A stretch of 64,000 nucleotides of DNA from JAITWN01 sp050486285. GTDB taxonomy: Bacteria > Pseudomonadota > Gammaproteobacteria > SZUA-140. The DNA is taken from positions 101,699 through 165,698 of the forward strand of contig JBJHCZ010000004.1 in the NCBI GenBank assembly GCA_050486285.1, in the 5' to 3' direction. The translations under genes and the position numbers were made by a program. Positions 62,761 through 64,000 of the stretch are shown here, in pieces. Each line of letters starts with the position of its first letter. Positions within the stretch are counted from its first letter, which is position 1. The notes beneath the pieces were generated by a model, which saw only the letters and a list, made by a program, of their open reading frames with translations, ran no database searches and was not told the origin of the DNA.

Positions 62761-63903
62761 CGCCATTCGAGTTTTTACCTGTGGTACTTCGCCGCGCTCG
62801 GCGCGCTGTTGCCCTACTGGGGACTGTACCTGAAGTCGCTCGGCTACTCCGCCGTCGAGATCGGCGAGCTGATCGCGATCATGATGGCGACCAAGATCGT
62901 CGCCCCCAATGTCTGGGGCTGGATCGCCGATCGCAGCGGCCGGCGCATGCGGGTCGTGCGCATCGCCTCACTGCTCGCCGCGATCGCCTTCGCCGGCGTC
63001 TTCATCGGCGGCGGCTACTGGTGGCTGGCGCTGGTCGTCACCGCCTTCAGCTTTTTCTGGAATGCCGCGCTGCCGCAGTTCGAGGCGGTGACGATGAGTC
63101 GCCTCGGCGAGCGCACCGACCTCTACAGCCGCATCCGCCTGTGGGGATCGATCGGCTTCATCGCCGCGGTCGTTGCGCTCGGCGCCGCGATCGACCGGCA
63201 CGGCATCGCCCTGCTGCCGGCCGTGCTGCTCGGGCTGTTTCTCGCGATCTGGTGTTCGAGCCTCGCGGTCTCCGATCAACCGCCAGTGTCGACCGCGCGC
63301 GGCGATCACCCGCCGCTGTCGCAGGTGCTGCGCCGCGCCGACGTCATCGCGCTGCTCGTGGTCTGCTTCCTGATGCAGGCCAGCCACGGACCCTACTACA
63401 GCTTCTTCTCGATCCACCTCGAACAGCATGGCTACAGCGGCTGGCTGATCGGCCAGTTGTGGGCGCTCGGCGTACTCGCCGAGATCGGCGTGTTCCTGCT
63501 GATGCACCGGATGTTGCCGCGCTTCGGCGTGCGCCGGTTGCTGCTCACGAGCCTCGCGCTGACCACCCTGCGCTGGCTGCTGATCGCCGGCTTCGTCGAC
63601 TCGCTCGCGGTGATGTTGTTTGCGCAGGCACTGCATGCCGCGAGCTTCGGCATCTATCATGCCGTCGCGATCGGGCTGATCCACCGCTATTTCACCGGCC
63701 GCCACCAGGGCAGGGGACAGGCCCTCTACAGCAGTCTCAGCTTCGGCGCCGGCGGCGCTGTCGGCAGCCTCTATGCCGGCTATCTGTGGGACAGCGCCGG
63801 CGCCACCCCGACCTTCGTGATCGCGGCGCTGCTCAGCACCGCGGCATTCGTCGTTGCCTTCCGTGGCATCGCTGGTCGGTCATCAGAACGCAGGTACGAT
63901 TGA
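62752..63903 (+). CDS. MFS transporter, HcaT/LacY-like group
   Basis: This 383-residue protein has about twelve helices. The N-terminus (SSFYLWYFAALGALLPYWGLYLKSLGYSAVEIGEL), IAPNVWGWIADRSGRRMRVV-like VAPNVWGWIADRSGRR and YSRIRLWGSIGFI match the MFS_1-like group that includes the phenylpropionate transporter HcaT. The substrate cannot be inferred; the link to aroC may be only positional. It is the last complete gene of the window. Confidence 0.86.
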   Translation: MYLRHSSFYLWYFAALGALLPYWGLYLKSLGYSAVEIGELIAIMMATKIVAPNVWGWIADRSGRRMRVVRIASLLAAIAFAGVFIGGGYWWLALVVTAFSFFWNAALPQFEAVTMSRLGERTDLYSRIRLWGSIGFIAAVVALGAAIDRHGIALLPAVLLGLFLAIWCSSLAVSDQPPVSTARGDHPPLSQVLRRADVIALLVVCFLMQASHGPYYSFFSIHLEQHGYSGWLIGQLWALGVLAEIGVFLLMHRMLPRFGVRRLLLTSLALTTLRWLLIAGFVDSLAVMLFAQALHAASFGIYHAVAIGLIHRYFTGRHQGRGQALYSSLSFGAGGAVGSLYAGYLWDSAGATPTFVIAALLSTAAFVVAFRGIAGRSSERRYD

Positions 63904-63939
63904 CTGCACGACAGGCTCGCGGCTTGGGGTGACTGCTTC

Positions 63940-64000
63940 CCTGACCCTCGGCCGCAGGGATGCGGCCGTGGAGCGTACATGGACGTATTCACAGCGTGTC
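63940..64000. repeat. Palindromic element, core A, copy 3 (cut by window end)
   Basis: Core A (CCTCGGCCGCAGGGATGCGG, then GTGGAGCGTACATGGACGTA) runs from 63946 to the window end in the same orientation as copy 1. It is preceded by a unique sequence ending CTTCCCTGAC that should be the left arm. The right arm is outside the window except for the final GTC. Confidence 0.7.

Overview
The window is a GC-rich bacterial chromosome segment that reads as gammaproteobacterial. The evidence is a complete rnfABCDGE-nth cluster, Hda, EttA, RimK with its RimB-like partner, a divergent tesA/ybbA pair, metG next to apbC/dcd, and purM-purN. The content would fit a Chromatiales- or Ectothiorhodospiraceae-like lineage, but no rRNA or other phylogenetic marker is present, so the lineage is an inference.

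Layout. Positions 1-2350 hold the end of a sulfate ABC transporter ATPase (cysA) and a chromate transporter (chrA). From about 2.35 to 11.93 kb lies an accessory block bracketed by two degenerate 3' ends of an IS91-family transposon. Inside are a flavodoxin-fold reductase fused to a clipped DOPA-dioxygenase start, a diacylglycerol kinase/LTA-synthase-like pair, a glucan-synthase/pirin chimera, and a run of small envelope-stress proteins (DUF3309, DUF4398, OmpA-like, BON, CsbD, PRC-barrel, DUF883/YqjD, YqjE-like). From 11.93 kb onward the sequence looks like core genome: pyrC, a MoeA-like protein, an M17 aminopeptidase, and a pyruvate dehydrogenase operon whose E2 and E3 are one polypeptide. 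These are followed by argG-gloA, a VapBC toxin-antitoxin island (about 23.1-24.1 kb), metA, the Rnf operon with nth, and metG.

From 35.7 kb come apbC, dcd, purN/purM, a DUF2066 protein, a CDP-alcohol transferase, a PerM-like permease, hda, tesA, ybbA/ybbP-like genes and a DLH-like protein. These are followed by the branched-chain amino acid cluster ilvB-ilvH-ilvC-pssA-(leucine leader)-leuA. The window ends with a family 4 uracil-DNA glycosylase, rimI, ettA, rimK/rimB, prmB, hemN, aroC and an MFS transporter.

Four observations stand out. First, the IS91 remnants adjoin fused and broken genes, which records past deletion and recombination. Second, the E2-E3 fusion is unusual. Third, several intergenic spaces hold long, locus-specific perfect or near-perfect inverted repeats enclosing shared core sequences; one core occurs three times and a different core once. 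Fourth, a leucine-rich leader peptide precedes leuA. No tRNA, rRNA or CRISPR array was found. All calls come from reading the sequence; no database search was run.
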